In this document: positions 1-11,856 of the stretch, piece by piece
Position numbering within the stretch: position 1 is the stretch's first letter
How the letters are laid out: each line of letters begins with the position of its first letter
Assembly: GCF_000151315.2 (NCBI RefSeq)
Contig: NW_011887304.1
Location: 62,001-126,000, forward strand
DNA from: Capsaspora owczarzaki ATCC 30864
Taxonomy: Eukaryota; Opisthokonta; Filasterea
Direction of reading: 5' to 3'
DNA: 64,000 nucleotides
Made by a program: the position numbers and the translations under genes
The notes under the pieces: model-generated
What the model saw: the letters and a program-made list of their open reading frames with translations, nothing else
Told to the model about the DNA's origin: nothing
The model's database searches: none

Positions 1-2554
1 TGATGCTGATGAGAAGAAGACCAGGGAAGAGTTGACGGAATGGGAAACGAGAGAAGGAAGAAAAGAAAAAAGACTGGGAAGTGAGAGAAAGAGTGGGATT
101 TAGGTCTGCAGATCCAGCGAATCATGGAAATCATGAAAAACAAAAAGTGAGTATCAAGACGGACGACGGATGCGCGACAATGCGCACAGCAACGGAAGAG
201 ATGGTGGGGTTTATGAGCAAATGCATGAGCTATGTGTGAAGGGCAATGATCAGGGAAGAAAGGAGGCAAGCTGAGCAAAGGCGGGAGAGATGGGAAAAAT
301 AAAAAAATAATAATAAAAAATAAAAAAAACCGCAATGGAAAGTCCACACACAGAATAAAATACTAAAAATAAAGTACACTGCACAGTCTCTCTCACTCTC
401 TCTGGTTCCCGCTCGATAGGATGGCTACCCCGTGTGAGACTACGGTGTTTGGTCACCAATGCCGGAGTCAGACAGGGGAGGAAGGAGGCGGCAAGCGCAT
501 TTGGCTGAAATGTCGATCTTGGGTGACCTCTGGACGCGTGTTCAGCTGGTTGCATGTCTTCCTTCAATTCGCCGCCCCCGCTTCCATCCGTCCACTATGA
601 TGAAGGTAAATTGTTGATGGTTTTTTCGCTGAGGAAGTGCAGGCTGAGGGAAATCGAGAAGCAACGCTGCGGAATCGTTACCAAAAAAAAAAAAAAAAAC
701 AGCTGAATTCTCAGATGGACAAGAGAAAAAGAGACTGAACCTGCCGCTTTGAGTCTGGCAAGGTCTTCTTTTCGCTCAGGGTTGCAGATCGACGACTGCT
801 GCTGCCAGTAGAGAGTGGAAGGGGTTTGGGCTATATTGATATGGAAGCGAGAATGAGATGGCGACATTTGGAGAGGGAGAGGCGAACGAGGGAAACATCC
901 AGCGAGGATTGGGGAAAAAAAAAAAAAAAAAAAGTCGCACTGTCGTTGCTTTCCATCCATTGCGTTTTTGTTGATTTTTTTTTTTTCCATTGCGTTCTCT
1001 CTTTGATCTCGATCGTCCGTCGAACCCGCTTTTCTTTTCACTTGCCCTCGCTCTCACTGGATTCCAATTACTTGTGCTGAATTTCAATCAGAGTGGACCA
1101 AGCGAAAGACATCTCAACGATGGGCTGCTTACAACAACAACAACAAAAGCGGCTGCACGCGTTGATGCTATTTTGGGGTTTTGGGTCCGTTTTCCTTTTT
1201 TTTTTTTTTTTTTTTTTCTTTTCACTTTGGATCAGGGGCCCGCGAGATCCCGAGGTGGATTACCATCCCCGTGCCACGACATAATATCGGGTCTAGCATG
1301 ACTGAGGTGACATGAAAAGAGCAACCGGAACAGTTGAGGGGATGACTCAGAAACAAACTTGTCAAAAAAATTGCTGGATCTCCATTGAAAAACAACAACC
1401 TTGATTTTTTTTTTTTTTTTGTTTTTTGACTGTTGATCGATTGGGCATGTCCTGTGATTGGCTGCCTTTCTCCTCAACTTCAGGTTCACCTTTGTTTGTC
1501 TTTTTGATCATGATGCATTGGAGCGAGGGACTGCTTTGCTTGCTTGCTTGTTGTTGTTTGTTTGTTTGTTTTTTTGTTTTGTTTTTTGTTCTCCCTCCCA
1601 GTGAGTCATTCTATTCCTGCCTTTTACGCTGATGCTCATGTGTTTCTTTTGTTGATATTTGACTGTGTGGCTGTGACGGGTCATTACCGATGCCCTCGTT
1701 TGTTCTGTTTTTCCAATTTTTGCGTATAAGGTCTTGTTAGATCTCGTGTCACGGACACCCTTTGCTTTTCCATCCCATCCCGCCTCTCCTCTTCCTCACC
1801 GCTGCGTTCACCGTTCGACTGGCTGATCGACATGTCTCGCCCGAATGAGGGATCTGAAGCGACTTACTTGTGGGTGAGCGCGCAAGCGGATGGAGCAGAA
1901 ATGTCACATGGTGGCTTGACCGCAGAGCACGTCGCCGAGATCTAGGGACGTGGAGGAGGATTTTACGGCTATTCTTGCGGTCTGCGCCGCAGTCAGGCCG
2001 GTGAATGTGTCAGCAGGAATGCTGGTGATCTGGTTGGAATCCAGATACCTACCGATAGTCCGGCGTTTGTGTAATTTTCTCTCTAAACACTATTCAGCCG
2101 TCGTCGCTGGGATTTCGTGTTGCTGTGCCGCGTCGGCTCTGCGACGTCCAAACAATTCTGCGTTCGACTTCTGCAGCCCACATGACAGTGACTGCATTTT
2201 GTTTGGGATTGTCGTTGCTGTGCGCTGCATGTTTTCATCGATGGACCCGACGACTTGAACGGAAGGGCGTCCGATATTATTATCTCATAGAGACGCCCAG
2301 TGGAATTCATCGAAATCTCTCGTTGACTGAGCTTTGACAGTCTACGTGGACTGACTGCGTTTTCAGTCGACTCGCTTTCAGTACTCCAGCAACAGGAATC
2401 CAGCAGCATTGAAATCCAACTTCATCCAGAAAACTCTCCTCGAGTCAATTGATGGTCGAAAGGAGCGGTAAAACTACTAACAGCATAGAGCAAAAACCCA
2501 TCCTGCACCAGTCATCTGTTCATCTCAGAGCTTGCTTTTGCCCAGCTGGGAACA
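1..2554. other. Spacer with no convincing gene
   Basis: This stretch is rich in homopolymer runs: A tracts near 680-696 and 915-931, T tracts near 1195-1217 and 1405-1420, and TTG/TTTG repeats near 1540-1590. The open frames here are short, low-complexity and show no family similarity or splice chain that I could follow. The right end is presumably the 5' UTR and promoter of the SHOC1-like gene. The only recognisable item is an isolated LRR exon relic at 1977-2048, listed separately. Confidence 0.6.
1977..2048 (-). pseudogene. Isolated leucine-rich-repeat exon relic
   Basis: Read on the minus strand, this stretch encodes one 24-residue LRR beginning YLDSNQITSIPADTF and continuing into TGLTAAQTA. 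It is clearly related to the 72-nt LRR exons of the receptor kinase at 16823-17855, both in protein and in DNA. The acceptor side is intact (TAG just above 2048, followed by the same first base G as the array exons). The position where the array exons have their GTAAGC donor does not keep a GT. No neighbouring LRR exon was found on either side. It is best read as a stranded copy of an LRR exon or the remains of a second LRR gene; a lone exon of an unrecognised gene cannot be excluded. Confidence 0.55.
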
Positions 2555-5500
2555 ATGGACGCCGTCACCGAACGCACTCCAGCAATAACAACGCTTGAAT
2601 CCAAGCTCGCAGCGCCGCAGAGTCCCATCAGCAAAACGGCTCTTTCGCTTCATGGCACGACAGCCGGCGTTCAGATGGTTCCTGACAGTCAGCAGGACGA
2701 GACTTCTGCGTGCTGCAGCTCCACTGCGTTGGTACCAAATGACGATCATCCGTGGACAAACCGCTGCCTCGTTCCGTCGCACTACGCGTCACCAAAGCGA
2801 TCTCATGCAGACAATGCCAGTCATCACTCATCGCAGCAAACGCGCGTGTCTCCCACGCGTCACACAGTCGCAGTGCCCGAGTCGGCTCTGGGTGAGTTTT
2901 CAATGCCTGACTCGATCTTGGAAAACGCTCCCACCCTCTCTTGCTCAGATTGCTGACGCTTCTCGCGGCTGCCAATGTAAAACGCACTCACGAATTGACT
3001 TGGTACTGATGGCAGGCAGCGGAACGGATGGCGGCGGTGGACCTTCACTGACTTGCACGCAAACTGGATCCACGCCAAGTGCTCCCTCAGCAGCCCAGAG
3101 TGTGGATACCAGCGTTCCCATCCCTCCAGCCTCGGTGACTGTTGATGAAACAAACGTCACTACTGTGCCGACACTCAGTGAACAACCGGAGCAGACGCGA
3201 TCGATGAAGGATTTCAGCGAGGCCGAAACGACCAGTCCTCCAGCGCTCTGTTCTCAAGGGAACACCACGCCAGACCAACCAGCTCTGCTCGTGGAGTCGT
3301 TCGACAAAGTCTTGCTCGATGGTGAAACTATCGCTTTGCCGAGCGCGGCCGAGTTGGCAAATGTGGCATCAAACCCGAAGCCGCACAGTCCAGCCGCTGC
3401 TCCACCTCGTCCCCAGGCCCAGCAGCCGGATGAATTGTCCGACTATTTGTTTGATGATATTCCAGATGACGACCTTGCGTTGCTTGAGTGCGAGCTGTCG
3501 CCCCATCCAAGTCTGCCTGCCGTTGTCGACTTGACTTCCAAGTCAACCCCTCCAACCATCCTGTCCACTCCCCAACAAGCACCACGGAAATCCATCATCG
3601 TCTCGCCAAAAGTACCCAAAATGCCGGCTTCAGCAGTCATGGCTAATGCTGCAGATCCTCTAGCTGACTTTTTGCGTTTGCGCGGTCGCGTTGACAAAGC
3701 AAAATCTAGCTCGCCCAATCCTTCTCGTCGTTCGACCAACTCCCACACGCCGTTAGCTGAAAGGCTGACTAGCAATGCAGCAGCTGCAGCTGCAACAGCA
3801 GCCGCCGCCGCCATTCCACAGTGGAAGCCTTCTGCACGGTCCACTGCCCAGCAACCACCGCAATCTCAGGCTGCAAGTGTCGCACCTACCCCACCTGCGT
3901 CCACCTCATCACCGACGCCCGTTTATCGAGAACTGCAACGCTCGGCTCAATTCATCTCTGCAATTGACAACTTTGCCACCACGCTCCCAGAGTTTGTAGC
4001 AGCCAGTCCATCGCCAGCTCCTTTGCTCTCGCAAGAGCTCCAGCAAGTATTCACAAGAGCCACCTCCCAAAGCCAACAGTCCACCCATCATGAGCTTGGT
4101 CAGCAGCCCACCCAACAGTCGACTCAGCAGTCTTTGCGCTTACCAAGCAGCTCGGTGTTGACTCACAGCTACAACCACCTTCTGCTTGCCACGGTAACGT
4201 ATCAACCACAACCTCTTGCATCCTCTCTCGATGGAACACTCTTGCATAGCTGTGGATCTCACTGCTTTGATTTAGCCGACACTTGGCATTCGAAGGACTT
4301 TGCTATCGCACTTGGCGGAGAATCGCATTGTGATGTACACTCGAGACATGCGATTGACTTGTCCGACCGAAGAGCAATCACCTGCGGTACGAAAGCTGTT
4401 GAAACGGAGAGAGAGGGGGGGAGGGTTTATGCCTGCGCTCACTCGGGTTTTTGCACTAATCTAACCGTAATCCAGGATTTGATGAGCACGGAGCTCCTCG
4501 TCGTGGATGAGCGAAACTGCATTCTGCTTCTTCAAGCCAAAGCTCTTCTGCACTCAAATCGCTCTCAGGAGGTCGAGCGCAAGCGCCTCACGCGCTGTCT
4601 GATGCAGCTGTCCTTGCGGTACGAGACTTGTTGGCTGCTAGTGGAGTGCTACGATCCGTATCAGCAACCGATTGCACGCGGAAGGCTGAATCCAAAGTAC
4701 GAACACGTTGCTCCACAATGCGGAAATTGCTCTCATTCTACTCACACAAGTTTGAACAAACATGAAAACTGCTCCCGATTAGCGCTCTGGAAGAGTCAGA
4801 GCTGTTTACAGACGATGCGCTGAGCCGTCTGTGCGGCCTGTTCACAGCATGCACTGGGATTTCATCAGCGGCGACAAGACACGCATTCACCACCTACCTG
4901 CGGCTTTGTGGAACGCAAGCAAGCGCCGCGGGTACCATTTTGACCATTTGCGACCACTGTCGAGATTCTTCTCCTGCGTGGGAGCCCAGCCAATGGAGAA
5001 GCCGCGAGACGTGGCTGTCGCCCGATGTCACAGCGGTAAATGTTCGCCCCCCCCCCCTCATCAGCTCTAGAGCGGGCATGCCTTTTTCTTGGTGCTTACT
5101 CGTGTGTTGGAGCTCCTTTTTCACACCATGGTTGCTCATCTTGTTCTGGTTTTAGCACGAGGCGTTTTTAACCGCCTTTCCCTGCGTCAACCCGTTTGTC
5201 GCGCAAAGCATTCTGGCTGCTATGCCACTGTCCGAGCTGGTTTCATCGGATTTGCCAATGCTCTTCAGCCGTCTGCCGTGGGTACCGCAAGCAGTGCTAC
5301 AAAATCTCGTGTACTTGCTCGCTGGGCAACCACCGGAAGAGGTACCTCCAACACCGCCCGCTCCTTCCCCATTAGCACATCGGCCGTATCAGCCAGCAAC
5401 TCCACAGCACGCACAATCTTACCAGCCAGTGGATTTCCAGGCGTCCTCTGTCCCTAGAGTGCCCATGGCCGCATCGCACTGGGCCTCTGCGGTAAAGTCA

Positions 5501-5836
5501 ACCATCTCCGATGCAAACACCAATGTGGTTGGTTGCTCTAACTAAACTTCCTCAACCATGAACAGCAGTTTACTGGCGCCTCGAGTGAAGGCTTGTCGGT
5601 GCCATCCTATGGCAGTGTTCAGGCCGAAATGGGTAAAAAATTCAACTGCAGCTGTGGTTCACACAAGTCTTTGACTCATTCATGCGCCTGATATTGCTTC
5701 CATTCCAGCACATCCAGCACAGGAAGACGACCCACGAGAGCAGTCTCTCAATGCTTTGCGCAACAGTCGCACCCTCGGATATGCCCGTTCCAATCGAGGT
5801 TCGCAATCTCAACTTGTTTGGAAGCCTCGCGGATGA
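2555..5836 (+). CDS. SHOC1/ZIP2-like XPF-related meiotic crossover protein
   Basis: Predicted 875-residue protein from eight exons: 2555-2891, 3016-4193, 4276-4386, 4476-4696, 4783-5035, 5156-5491, 5569-5632 (or from 5566), 5709-5836. The first ~480 residues are Ser/Pro/Thr-rich and look disordered, with an acidic patch (DDIPDDDLALLE). Residues ~540-640 resemble the ERCC4/XPF nuclease fold (LLVVDERNCILLLQAKALL, then WLLVECYDP). Residues ~700-750 form a helix-hairpin-helix pair (FPCVNPFVAQSIL, then LPWVPQAVLQNLVYLL). The end is SQLVWKPRG. I see no ERKxxxD catalytic signature, which fits SHOC1/Zip2, a catalytically dead XPF relative. In known systems SHOC1/Zip2 works with SPO16 at branched meiotic recombination intermediates to promote crossovers. 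All splice phases agree across the chain. Assignment rests on the ERCC4-like plus HhH order and on HhH motif similarity; a FANCM- or MUS81-type relative is less likely because no helicase or ERK motif is visible. Confidence 0.72.
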
Positions 5837-5976
5837 ATCGCCGGAATTCTGCTGCTCCTGTCGTTGGTGTGGTTTTTTTTGTAATTTACTCTACTGTATT
5901 GCAACCTGAGAGATGCTGCTTTGGAGATCAAGTTCACTTTTTGTTTTTTGTTTTTCAATTGACGCAAGCCATTGGA

Positions 5977-8900
5977 ATGAATTGGCATCTCATCACGGCG
6001 ACATTGCTGGTGGCATTGCTCGCGCTCGGCTGCCAAGCCCATCCGCAGTGCTTTGACTTTGAGCCTCCGTTTCGTGTGGGTGGTACACGCGTGGATGTCG
6101 CTCGCGGCTGCTGCAGGCGGGGAAGTGGGCTGTGGGGATGGTGAATACGCTGGTTGAAGTGCCGTTCGCGGATGAAATTGAGTGCGCAGATCCCGATGCT
6201 CGATGCGGTGGGGGTCCGAGCACTGCGCTCGTTGATGACAGAGAAACATAAACGACAACCAACATCCAGCAACCAAAGCCGATGCATTTGGGGGGGGGGA
6301 GCATTTGCTTTGGGCTAGGCATCCAAAGCTCTGTGACTTTGACCTTTTGATTGTAAATCAATCTGACGTTGAATTTGGTTTGGGATTTTTTGCTTTGTTT
6401 GTTTGGTTTCTGTTTTGATAGGAGGACGGATTGGCATTCTGCCATGAATATGCCAGTTCGACGTGCTGTACTCAAGAAGCCGATGCCAGTAAAGCCCTAT
6501 CGCAGTTTTAGGATAGTTTTTTAGCGTCTGATTTTCTCAAGCATCTCTTGGAAATGAAACACCAGATGTTGCAACGAACGTGACCATTGTCGTGTCGCAG
6601 ATGCTCGTCAACGATTCGAACTGCTATGCGTACATCCGCAACACGAGCTGCTTGACGTGCTCGCCGTTCGCAGTGCATCTGTTTGATGGTAGGGGGTTTA
6701 TGATTTTGTTTCTCGTTCCCCCTTGCAGTAGTTTGTTTGATGGCTGATTTCGCTTTGACTTTTTGTTTCGCAGCACATACAGAGACAATGCGACTTGCAA
6801 ATGCTGGGCTGTGCGCGGACTATTGCAGTGGATTTTATAGCGCGTGCCAGAATGTGTTGCAGGTCCGAAACACTGCACTTTTGAGTTTGCTCATTGATTC
6901 TGCATTCGGCTCTGACAGCGCATTCTCTTTGCTCTTAGGTCTCGGTTGATGGCACGTTGACATTGCTGTCTGCTGCAATGACAGGTACTTTTGCTCTTGT
7001 CATCACCTTCTCTCGAACTGACACGATACTCAATGCCGCCCTGTCGATTGCTCTCGTTCTTGGTAGAAACCGAGTTTTGTGCTCAGCGCGTCATTTCCGA
7101 CATGAGCTACTGCTATCCGAGTGGAGTCAACTTGCAACCTCCTGGTCCGCATAATGTCACCAACTCTGACGACGGCTGCGCTTGCGTCGAAACAGTCGCT
7201 GCAGGCCTTTCCAATCCTCTTGGGCTGGTCAACGCGCAGGATGGTTCCGGGCGACTGTTCATCATCGAGCAGAAGGTAGTGAAAATCTTTGTGTATGGCA
7301 TCGTTGATAGCTTGTCCGCGATTGGTACTCACAGCAAAAGTCGTCGGGGGGACAGGGCACCGTTCGGATTCTCTTTCGAAACATGACATTGGGCTCTCAA
7401 CCGTTTTTGACTCAAGTCGTCATAGCTGGCGGCGAGGTACGCATGTCCACTGATGAAGCGTCGATTTGCTGGTTTGGTGTTCGCAAACGCCCTCACGTTT
7501 TTCTTGGATATGATTGTTGTTTACGAACAGCAAGGGTTGCTGAGCATGGCGTTCCATCCTCAATACAACGTGACAGGACGAGTATTCATTTACTACTCTT
7601 CAACTGAGGCCACTTCGGCGAATCATGTTGCCATTGTAAGTTCTGGAACTCACTCTTCAGCAATTTTTTCAGCGAGCGAGCTTACTGATCAGTTTGTCGT
7701 TAGTTGAGCGAATACCGCGTCAACGCCACCAATCCCAATGCCGTAGATCCTACAACCGAGCGTGTCATTTTACGCATTCAGCAACCCTATGCGAATCATA
7801 ATGGAGGTTGGTCGTTTTACAGTCATTGAAATGATACTGGCAAAGTGCGCGATTGACTCATCATTCTTTCTTTGGGTTTCCCCCCCCCCCTTTTCGCTTT
7901 GGTATTGCAACAGGAACGCTTTTATTCGACTCTAAAGGCATGCTTTTGCTTTCTCTGGGGGATGGTGGCGCAGGAGGAGATCCTCACGGCAACGGCCAAG
8001 TAAGCACGCTTCGTCGTTGTTGTGATTGTTGCTTGTGCATTTGCGGCTCACGCTGCGCGCCGTAGAATTTCAATTCGCTACTTGGCTCTGTCGTCCGCCT
8101 GAACGTGTCAGACACAGCGAGTCCATACACGGTACTTGCTTTCTTTTCCGTTTTGATCGTGCCGAGTGCCAGAATTTGAATACTCAGTTGCATTTTGAAC
8201 CATTCAGATCCCGACGGACAATCCCTTCCCTGCCACTTCCGGTGTTCGTCCAGAGATCTTTGCCAAGGGTCTCCGCAATCCGTTTCGATGTTCATACGAT
8301 CGTGCAAACTCCTCTCGCTTGATCTGTGGCGATGTTGGACAAGCAGTTCGCGAAGAGGTCACTTATGTTGGTATGTCGGTGTTGTGCGAGTTGTTTATTC
8401 AAGTTGGCAACATCTGTTCCTGACGACTGCTTGCTTTCTAGTCAGCGGAGGCAACAATGGGTGGGCGCGACGAGAAGGGTTTGCTTGCTACGGTGATTGC
8501 GGACCTGTGGCCAACTACGTTCCGCCAATTCTCGATTATCCCCATGCAAACGGGGATGCTTGTGTTATTGGAGGCTACGTCTACCGGGGATGCACTTTCC
8601 CGGGATTCCAGGGCAAGTACATTTTTGGCGACAACATTTCCGGTCGCTTTTATATCGCGCAAGGTAAGCTGAGATGCTTGAACGTGTTTCTTGAGCATCA
8701 TTTGTATCGGGTGAGTATTGTACGTCCAGTACGTTGGCCTCGGAGCTCAATTGGTTTGGAACTGTTCGGGGGGGGGGGTTTGTTTGTTTGTTTGTTTTTT
8801 TTGTTTTTGTTTTTTTTTTTTTTCAGAAAACGCGACTGTGGCAAGCGGCTGGACATTCCGTGAACTCTGCATTGGCAGTAGCAACGTGTGCCATGGAAAG

Positions 8901-9206
8901 TCCAAGAGCACCCACTTTCCCATTCTCATGACCTTTGGTGAAGACGAAAATGGCGAGCTGTACTTTGGCGCGACCCGTGACGGCGACGTGAATGGTGCGA
9001 CCGGCGCCGTTTACCGCCTCAGCGACCCATCTCTGCGCGCCAATCCAGCCACCTGTCCAGACTTCATTTCGCCAGCTCAGCTCATTGACGAGTTTAACTC
9101 GACCAGTTCTCGCGGCAACAGCGCTGCCACCATGCTGCACTCGGTCTCTGCTTGGAGCGTGATTTCTTCAGTTCTGTTTGTTCTTGTTGGAAGGGTTCTC
9201 GGCTAG
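5977..9206 (+). CDS. HHIP-like protein with folate-receptor-like domain and glucose-dehydrogenase-type propeller
   Basis: Predicted 619-residue secreted or surface protein in 14 exons: 5977-6075, 6422-6488, 6566-6688, 6774-6862, 6939-6984, 7067-7275, 7335-7436, 7531-7635, 7704-7806, 7914-7999, 8066-8131, 8208-8370, 8442-8663, 8827-9206. Residues 1-22 are a signal peptide ([17 protein letters not shown]). A Cys-rich folate-receptor-like domain follows ([11 protein letters not shown], then [14 protein letters not shown], then [13 protein letters not shown]), and then a sorbosone/glucose-dehydrogenase-type beta-propeller ([51 protein letters not shown]). This order matches vertebrate HHIPL1/HHIPL2. 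The C-terminus is a Ser/Asn-rich spacer followed by a hydrophobic tail ([16 protein letters not shown]) with no basic residues after it except one Arg, which suggests a GPI-anchor signal. HHIP itself binds Hedgehog; binding partners for HHIPL proteins are poorly defined, so no ligand is claimed. All exon phases agree. Confidence 0.9.
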
Positions 9207-9459
9207 CAAGCCATTGCACTGTAGGATTCGATGGCGACTTGTGCTCTATGCGCTTGCCACCGCATCATTTTTTTGTTGATACTAGTATTGTATTTTTACT
9301 GCACACATTCACATGGCCGTCAACAGTGCCTGAGTCTTGTGTTTGCTTCTTTGTCGTGCTGGATTTGTGCGATTCAGCACCCTAAAATAGTGAGAACAGT
9401 CTTTTTTCTCGTCTTCTCAGCCCCTGTGCAAATTTCACACAGCCACACACACGCTGACC

Positions 9460-11340
9460 ATGTCTGCAAAGGCGCTCGCTTCCGAGCTTACCGAGTACCA
9501 AAAGCATCCCGTGGATGGATTTGAGTGAGTGCCAATTTCTCTTCTCACGCTATGCAATTTGTGATGGCAGCAGCTTTGTTGGTGCTTTTGCGAGTAAGGC
9601 GCAGTGAAGCGGGAATTAATTGAAACAACAAAAAAAAAAAAAGAATTGGAACAATTTAGCACGGCCACCCAAATCTTCCCATTTCCTACCATACGCCTTC
9701 TAGCACTGCCCAATCCCTTACCCTCTTCCGCCCGGCAATGCCTCTGGCTTTCAATCCAGCTTTGTCTATTCGTTGTGACATAAAAGTCGGCTCTGTTGCG
9801 GAGGAGGAAGAAGCGCCGAGCTATCGATTTTGTATGGGAACCAAATCCAAAAACAAAAAAATCCTCTCAAAAATCTTGCACGTCGTCCACTCAATTCTGA
9901 ATTGGAAACGCCTTGACTTTCTCGCTTTGGTTCACTTGCATGCAGCGTCTCGCTGGTGGACGACTCAAACCTCTATGACTGGCGCATTGGGATTTTCGGG
10001 CCGCCCAAGACGCCATACGCTGGCGGGTACTTTAAGGTAGAGCACAAACGCAGCGACAACTGTGGCTGGTTTTTTTCGTTTTAGTTGCAGTTGAAGCGCA
10101 ATCCCGTCGTTTGCGCGACCTTGCCAAATTCAGCTGAAGAAACGCATCAGCTTTGAGGAAGCGATGCATCAGCTTGACGGATCAAATGCATCAGCTTTGT
10201 GCATGGGAGTTCCAGTTCAAGATGCCCAAGGAAGGGGACGTTGCGAGACAAAACAATTTCGGCAAAGCAAAAACTACGCTCAGTTCACTGAATATTGTAT
10301 TTTTGGTTGCTCGCACACTACCAGGCTCGAGTCAACTTTCCCAAGGACTATCCTTACAGCCCTCCGTCGATTCGGTTTGAGACCGAGCTGTGGCACCCCA
10401 ACATTTTCAAGGTAGATTTCGATTCGCCGTCGAAAACCGTTGCCTTTGTGTTCAGGCCATGCTCGACATCCCACGTCCGACTGCGTCATGCTAACTATGT
10501 TGGTGCATGCGGCTGTAGACGGGCGAGCTGTGCATCTCCATTCTGCATCCTCCGGGCGATGATCCGATGAGTGGCGAGCGTCCCGAGGAACGCTGGAATC
10601 CAACCCAAAATGTTCGGTAAGCGCGGCATACATGGTGATGGGTGTCGTTGTCGATGTTCTTGCTAGTACAAATGCGTGAATCTGAGTGTATCGTTTCTAA
10701 CGGACGTTGGTCGCGGTTCTTGCTGGCAGAACCATTCTGCTTTCAGTCATCTCCCTGTTGAACGAGCCAAATACCTCCTCGCCAGCAAATATTGATGCCT
10801 CTGTCATGTTCATGAAGAACTTGACCGAGTATCGTCGCATTGTTTCGGCTCAGGCAAGAACAAGTCACTTCTTTCAGCTGCGAGCAGCATTCATGATGCT
10901 CACAATCACGTTGGTCTTCTTTATTTTTTTCCTAGGTGCGAGCATCACAAGAGATTGCTCGCCAGGAAGGTGTCGCCATTCCGACCAGTGTGGAAGAGTA
11001 CACGCAGCGAAGCCGTCAGCAGATGGAGCGAACCAAGCAGGACGAAGAAGATGCCGTGGATTTCGAGAACAACTATTACGATGATGATGACGATGATGAT
11101 GATGGTTTTGACGACGGGTTTGATGACTATGTCGTTGAGGACGACGATAGCGCGCTGATGGATACTGACGCGGATGAAGAGGAGAACAACAACAAGACGG
11201 CCCAAACGCAAACGCAGATGGCGAAACCAATCCTCCTCGACAGCTCGGACGCTCCGCTCAAACAAACTCGATCGGCAGCACTCGACCTGGCGTCCAAACT
11301 CAGCTCTGTGACCCATGTTGATAGTCGCGGCGATGCATGA
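9460..11340 (+). CDS. Ubiquitin-conjugating enzyme E2 R (CDC34 family)
   Basis: Predicted 289-residue E2 in six exons: 9460-9524, 9946-10036, 10325-10411, 10519-10616, 10730-10853, 10936-11340. The UBC fold covers about residues 5-180. The active-site Cys is at residue ~86 ([12 protein letters not shown]), followed by the CDC34/UBE2G-type acidic-loop insertion ([12 protein letters not shown]) and [20 protein letters not shown]. The C-terminal extension is long and strongly acidic (runs of Asp around residues 205-225), as in CDC34, where the acidic tail docks on the cullin-RING ligase. It would pass ubiquitin to SCF substrates in cell-cycle control. The intron at 10854-10935 starts with GC rather than GT (AG|GCAAGA), a recognised minor class. 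The 288-nt third intron carries a short repeated GCATCAGCTT motif near 10146-10196. Confidence 0.95.
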
Positions 11341-11856
11341 GTTCTGTGCCTGTGTGTTTTTTTTGTTTTTGTTTTGTTTGGTTGTTTGTTCGTGATTGAT
11401 TGAGCGCCAATGCTCATCTTTTCCCCCCCCCCTCCCCCAAATGAAACTTGCAATTTCGTTCTGTACAATCTAGCACATTCATCATTCTCAGCTGTCCCTC
11501 AATTCTCAGCTCTCAGCATCCATTCTCAGCTCTCATTCTCAGCTCTCCCTCAATTCTCACTCTCATTCTCATCCTTACAGTAGTATCATTCTCAAAATCC
11601 ATCTAAATCTCACGCTCAGCTTCTCAGTCTTCTTCACTCTTCTTCTCCCCTCACTCTCCCTGCTTTGCGTTTTTGCTGGATGCTCGCAGGCTTTGGCTCG
11701 TTCTCACTCCTCGCCTCCATTCCACGTGCCATCCTCGTCCACTCCGCCCGCTGCACACTTCCCGCTCGACCGTCGTCTGTCTTCTCTGACTACCTCTACT
11801 ACCACTACTGCTGCTGCTCATCGTCGTCGTTGTCGTCGTCCAGCCACTACCAAGCC
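11341..11856 (+). promoter_or_regulatory. Pyrimidine-rich spacer ahead of QTRT2
   Basis: From about 11480 to 11660 the + strand is almost pure C/T with repeated CATTCTCAGCTCT-like units. This pyrimidine tract lies directly upstream of QTRT2 and probably includes its promoter and 5' UTR. No TATA box stands out. A C-run at 11424-11432 and a T/G-rich stretch near 11355-11390 lie after the UBE2R stop and probably belong to that gene's 3' UTR. Confidence 0.4.

Noticed and set aside
1831-1945. Possible small first exon MSRPNEGSEATYLW with a GTGAGC donor
   Set aside because: No acceptor in phase leads to a recognisable exon, and the SHOC1-like gene has a good start at 2555.
11040-11200. Asp-rich low-complexity stretch as a separate repeat element
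   Set aside because: It is the acidic tail expected of CDC34-type E2 enzymes and is in frame.
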